The notes under the pieces were generated by a model that was not told the DNA's origin, did not search any database, and worked only from the letters and a program-made list of their open reading frames with translations. 64,000 bases of DNA from Membranipora membranacea (taxonomy: Eukaryota > Bryozoa > Gymnolaemata > Cheilostomatida > Membraniporidae): the NCBI GenBank assembly GCA_914767715.1, contig OU612073.1, forward strand, positions 7,626,001-7,690,000, in the 5' to 3' direction. A program made the translations under genes and the position numbers. Positions 60,279-64,000 of this stretch are shown here, piece by piece. Numbering within the stretch: the stretch's first letter is position 1; each line of letters begins with the position of its first letter.

Positions 60279-61943
60279 TCTGACAGCCTAGTCTTGTCAC
60301 GCGGCCAGCTCCAAAACTAAAAAAGTGGCTGCGTGACAAGGCTACTGACAGCCCCTCAACACGCTGCTGTATATTTCTAGTCCTGTCATCATCGCGTTCC
60401 TAATTACTGCTTCTGAATAAGATACAACTCCTCGCATACAGCAGCAAATAATCAGCTCTCTCTTCTTCCAGTATTAAGTTGGCCAGTAGCTCTTGTGTTT
60501 TTGTCTTCATTGCTATATGTAACAGTAGTGTATCCAACAAAGAATACTCATTTAAAGCTTTATCTTGCCTAAGGTGCTTTTCAAATCTCAAAAAAATTCT
60601 CAGTTTTCCAAATACTGTTGACAACTATGGTTAATTTTTTAAAGTCACAACCTTAGAAAGAAAACATTCCTAGTCAGTTCATATAAATATTATATTTCAA
60701 CCTGCAAAACTCCTCATAGTTGATAATATTACAATAAATAGATAATTTCTTATTCTAAGTATAATTCAGTGTCAAAACTCCAATGAGAATGGGAAAGGCG
60801 GTAGGGGTAGAGGTTTATGTTCAGATGAATTATCTGCCATTGGGAGATATTAATAATAATATCTGAATGTGATATAACTATATATAAAACATTAATAATG
60901 GCAGCATATATTTTGAGCAAAATGGTGACAATCATCGAATGATAGTTGGTAAAATTAGTACCATGAAGTTCTATGTGTCTTTCAAATCCTGGTTTGAGTG
61001 CTGTCTGAACACTTAGACTTGTCTGATTCAAATATAGCTCCGATGTATACAATCTTGCCTAACCAGGACCCTTGTAGGGTGAGTGGAGTGCCAGCGCCAG
61101 AATTAGATCGGAATGTCCACTGGCGCCAGATTAAACCTAGACCTCAACATCGTAGTCTATAACATGAACCATATGCCTTATAATCCCAAAAGCTCGAGAT
61201 TAAATCAGGTACTGCCAAAAAATAAGTTTAGAAATGCACATTTTTGAATCCATCATCTCTCCCAAAAATAAGCTGTTCAGAATTTGCTGCTAAGTTAGAG
61301 TAAACTTTGAAGATATCAAATTCAGTTGATATTTTGTTTTATGATTTATCAATTTGGGACCTCTTGGTTCATCATGTGGGATTTTGTTTGCATTGAAATC
61401 ACAAGACAATAATAGTACGGTCACATGCAGCAACAGTATTGTCAGACCGATAATATAATCTCACAGAAATCCCAAATAATAGCCTTAGTATTTTGCTCAT
61501 TGACTTGCCGTTTTTACTTCAAGGCAATCAAGTCACCTCAATGAACAGGAAACTATGGATAAGATCGGCAAGAAAAGATTAATTGAGCTAGGTTCCCTGC
61601 ATGCATCCTTGATCAAGACACCTGTCGTTTTTTGCTCCTCTTCATTATCAAAGGGTCTATCATAAGCACAGGATTAAAAGGATCATATGTACGTGTGTAT
61701 TATGTGACTTTGATCGATTACATTTATGCAGATTCAGGAAACAAAGTGGAAATGCTGTTGGTCCGTTTTGTTGATACTCTTGCGATATAAAAAATGTTGG
61801 TAAGACTTTATTCTTTTCTTAAACCACTTAACCTTATAAAATCCCCCAAAAAAGAAGCTTAATGACGCGCAAGGTGAATGCAATATGTCACAAATCCCGG
61901 ATATTATAGGGAAAATGATATAAGGCAGAAAAAAAGTGAAAAT
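60279..61943. other. 3' flank of IAP gene 2, no further gene seen
   Basis: A hairpin at 60292-60342 (CTTGTCACGCGGCCA against TGGCTGCGTGACAAG) begins within the probable 3' UTR. AATAAA at 60733. Nothing else recognised up to the minus-strand exon. Confidence 0.5.
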
Positions 61944-62612
61944 TTATTCAAGTGTATATACGTCGTAAACACTTAATGCATCCCCATAATCTATCGGATC
62001 ACAGTTATCAATGTTTATCCGAGCGGTACGGTTTTCGGAGGAAATATAAGACGTAGAAGATAAATTGTTAGCCCCAGTATTTGCTCCGGTTTTTGCTGTC
62101 GTCTCGTCACATGATTTTTGGTCAGATGAAAATGCATCTGGTTTGTTCTCAGTCTCATTGTCTTCGGTTTTTTCTAGGAGTTAAAATACTTTCTTCGGAG
62201 GTGCTGTTTCTAGTTTTATCAATAACTGTACTACTATGCAGGCGTTTAAAGTCATTTGGTTTGGATACTGATGGCCCTGCACAAGGTAACGGTGGAGCAA
62301 GTGGTACCATAGGTCTTGAAGAAATGTCTTCTAAATTGCCTGGCACCTCTACTAAAGTATTGTGGAAACGCATCCCTCTTTTCTCCGTCTTGTGTAAGCA
62401 TGTCCCCAACAAACCTGGTGAAGTGCATTTTGGTGCCTTCATGGAATGCGGGGTAGTATTAGAATGTCGTATGCTCCTTTCTTGTTGAGATATGCTAAGC
62501 ATATCATTTTCATCTATGACGCTGTAGTCTGCATAAATATCAGTCTCGTCAATGTTATCATAGACCGGTGTTGTGGCGGATTCCCAGTCAAGGTCATTGG
62601 TTCCTTTTTGAT
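61944..62612 (-). CDS. 3'-terminal exon of an unrecognised gene with an ITAM-like tyrosine motif; frame break inside
   Basis: On the minus strand an acceptor (TTTTTATTCCAG) at 62613 opens an exon beginning DQKGTNDLDWESATTPVYDN. Residues encoded by 62562-62515 read YDNIDETDIYADYSVI, which fits YxxI-x8-YxxI, the spacing of an immunoreceptor tyrosine activation motif. The frame ends at a TGA at 62157-62155. The +1 frame stays open from just before that point to a TAA at 61946-61944, with similar acidic, Ser/Thr-rich composition (ENKPDAFSSDQKSCDETTA). The frames meet at a run of six A. This may be a sequencing error, a frameshift mutation or an alternative splice (an AG precedes the A run). Upstream exons could not be located with confidence, so the ectodomain and membrane segment are unknown. 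A cytoplasmic signalling tail is inference. Confidence 0.42.
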
Positions 62613-63148
62613 CTGGAATAAAAATATTGTCAGGGTTAAAATTCCAAAAACAAATATTATGGAGACACGTTCCAAGACTTTGGCTCCCAGATCGTTGTTT
62701 AGATACCCCACAGCCGAGAAGACTGCGTCAATGTTTGGATGTCAGCCTGTATCATTATAAGTCATGATCTGATCAAGATCTGCTGGGCTTCTTCTTTGTG
62801 GTCTCATTTATCCAAACCTGGATCCTGTATAAGTGATTTAGCACACCTGCACTCATTTAGCTTGAGATCTATGATGTTTACCAGTTGTTAGGCTCTCTTA
62901 ATGCTAATGCCATTTAAGCCCCCTCCGTTCCAAATCCAATATATACTAAACTGTTTACCAGCTAAGTTTGACTTTTTACCATAACTACCTAAGCCCACTT
63001 TGAAAAGATGTCAATGCCGATTACCGGATTAGAGTTACTCAAGATTTTAGCCTCATATAAGTTTGAAGACTAGGTATTGTTGTCTGTTAATCCGTTAGGA
63101 TCATTCAGTGGCTGGTGTTAACCCTCCAATCTAGCATTCCAAGATACA

Positions 63149-64000
63149 ATGAGTATTAATTTTATTTTTCTGCTATTTTTACTCTTCACATCTTATGCTG
63201 ACTCAAGAGTTTGGACATCAACATGCCCGGATAAACCAAAACCAGGTAAGTACCTGTTGTTAAAAGAATAACTTGTGATGTTATCATGTTGCAGATTGAT
63301 CCACCAGCGGAGATGGGAAAACTTTCTATAATGGCAAGGCCTAAATTAGAACTGTTTAATATTTTGTAGCCTGTAAATCAGCATTTCAGATAATAGCTTG
63401 AATGGCTCATCTTCAGCCCCGTGCCAGCAGCGCTAAATATGTTTAGAAGCTTCAAATTTTTTTTGGACAGCACATCAGGCAGAATTCAACCCCTCGCGAC
63501 TCTCTAAGATTGAAACTAAGCATGTAGTCAAATGTAACATCACCTTTAGCCATATTCAGCGTTATCTATGTATCTTTCCATCTATTTTCAATATCGTTCA
63601 TTGTTCTTGTGAAATAGCTATAATTATTATAAATGGCCAGCCCTTAATAAAGGACCGTGTAAGAATAGAGATAGAATGGAATAGTATCCCAAAGTGCACT
63701 TTTCTGGAATTCCCAGTGAAGTCACATTAACCTCAAAAATGGTGGTTGAAAATTCATCTGAGCTTTTTCCATTGTAGATCAGTACACTTTACCGAACTAT
63801 GGGGTGAAATCTTCAGATAAATACTGTGTCAATGCTTGTGAGAAGATTGGACCTATTAACTCACATATCATGGTTTTTGTTACTGCTATTTTTGTAGAGA
63901 AAACTTTTTGCAAATAGTTTCAGATCCAGAAAAAAGGCTTTATTCTTTTAAATACTCAGGCTGTACAAGTATTAAAGATCTCCGAAATATTGCGCCTGCT
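63149..64000 (+). CDS. Start of a secreted or membrane protein gene (partial, cut by window edge)
   Basis: Exon 1 (63149-63245) starts MSINFIFLLFLLFTSYADS, a clear signal peptide, then RVWTSTCPDKPKP, and ends at a strong donor CAG|GTAAGT in phase 1. A matching phase-1 exon opens after the acceptor ATTGTAG at 63777 and reads DQYTLPNYGVKSSDKYCVNACEKIG; its 3' end is not clear. Cysteine spacing suggests a small disulphide-bonded domain. The rest of the gene is outside the window. It does not carry the CDWDxxMC motif of genes A-D. Not recognised. Confidence 0.5.

Noticed and set aside
62140-62190. Programmed -1 frameshift at A-AAA-AAC in the ITAM-like exon
   Set aside because: The heptamer exists, but the downstream open frame is the +1 frame, not the -1 frame, so the slip would not reach it.
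62081-62488. Plus-strand open frame of 135 codons
   Set aside because: It is antisense to the better supported minus-strand exon and has no splice or domain support.
62514-62711. Hydrophobic minus-strand segment that looks like a transmembrane helix before the ITAM-like exon
   Set aside because: It is the pyrimidine-rich tract ahead of the splice acceptor at 62613 and is in a different frame from the ITAM-like sequence. T-rich DNA gives F/L/I codons by chance.

Overview
The window is animal nuclear DNA: AT-rich, with many introns bounded by GT-AG, spliced metazoan genes (a FAM50/XAP5 homologue and two multi-BIR, UBA and RING inhibitor-of-apoptosis proteins), a Ty3/Gypsy retrotransposon, tRNA-derived SINEs and many foldback or MITE-type elements. 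I read it as an invertebrate, probably marine, but the sequence does not let me name the phylum.

Layout. 497-4333 (minus): the N-terminal half of a FAM50 homologue, running off the left edge. 5887-44887 (plus): four paralogous genes, called A to D here (A 5887-11331, B 22755-32893, C 37408-39300, D 42431-44887). Each encodes a small secretory-pathway, single-pass membrane protein with a shared cysteine-containing ectodomain, a gene-specific stalk, one transmembrane segment and a basic cytoplasmic tail. I do not recognise the family, and it is the best candidate for something undescribed. A degenerate Gypsy element (13901-18850) lies between A and B. 47130-52054 and 54800-60278 (plus): two tandem IAP paralogues with the same nine-exon structure. 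61944-62612 (minus): a terminal exon with an ITAM-like tyrosine motif and an apparent frameshift. 63149 onward (plus): the start of a small secreted-protein gene, cut by the right edge.

The A-D genes have a recurring plan. A splice acceptor sits just before or at the start codon, so a 5' UTR intron is likely. A phase-1 intron then separates the two ectodomain/TM exons, and mostly phase-1 tail exons follow. Three of the four end in a tiny terminal coding exon. The stalks differ: a proline/threonine-rich 81-bp tandem repeat in B, a seven-heptad coiled coil in D and shorter linkers in A and C. Tails of A, C and D share a basic KR-[LM]-[TI]-S motif followed by acidic residues. The two IAP genes are far more alike in their 3' exons than in their first BIR, which suggests concerted evolution or selection on the BIR3-UBA-RING half. 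No direct evidence links the membrane family to the IAPs except proximity.

Intergenic and intronic DNA is full of non-autonomous elements: hAT-like elements with 7-8 bp target duplications (20279-21329, 41925-42370, 46537-46886, 30567-30689), foldback elements (1890-2406, 21728-22540, 48594-48841, 56719-57235), two copies of a 1.5-2.1 kb element in intron 1 of gene B, and tRNA-like sequences. Exon coordinates come from reading splice sites and frames by eye; transcripts would be needed to confirm them.
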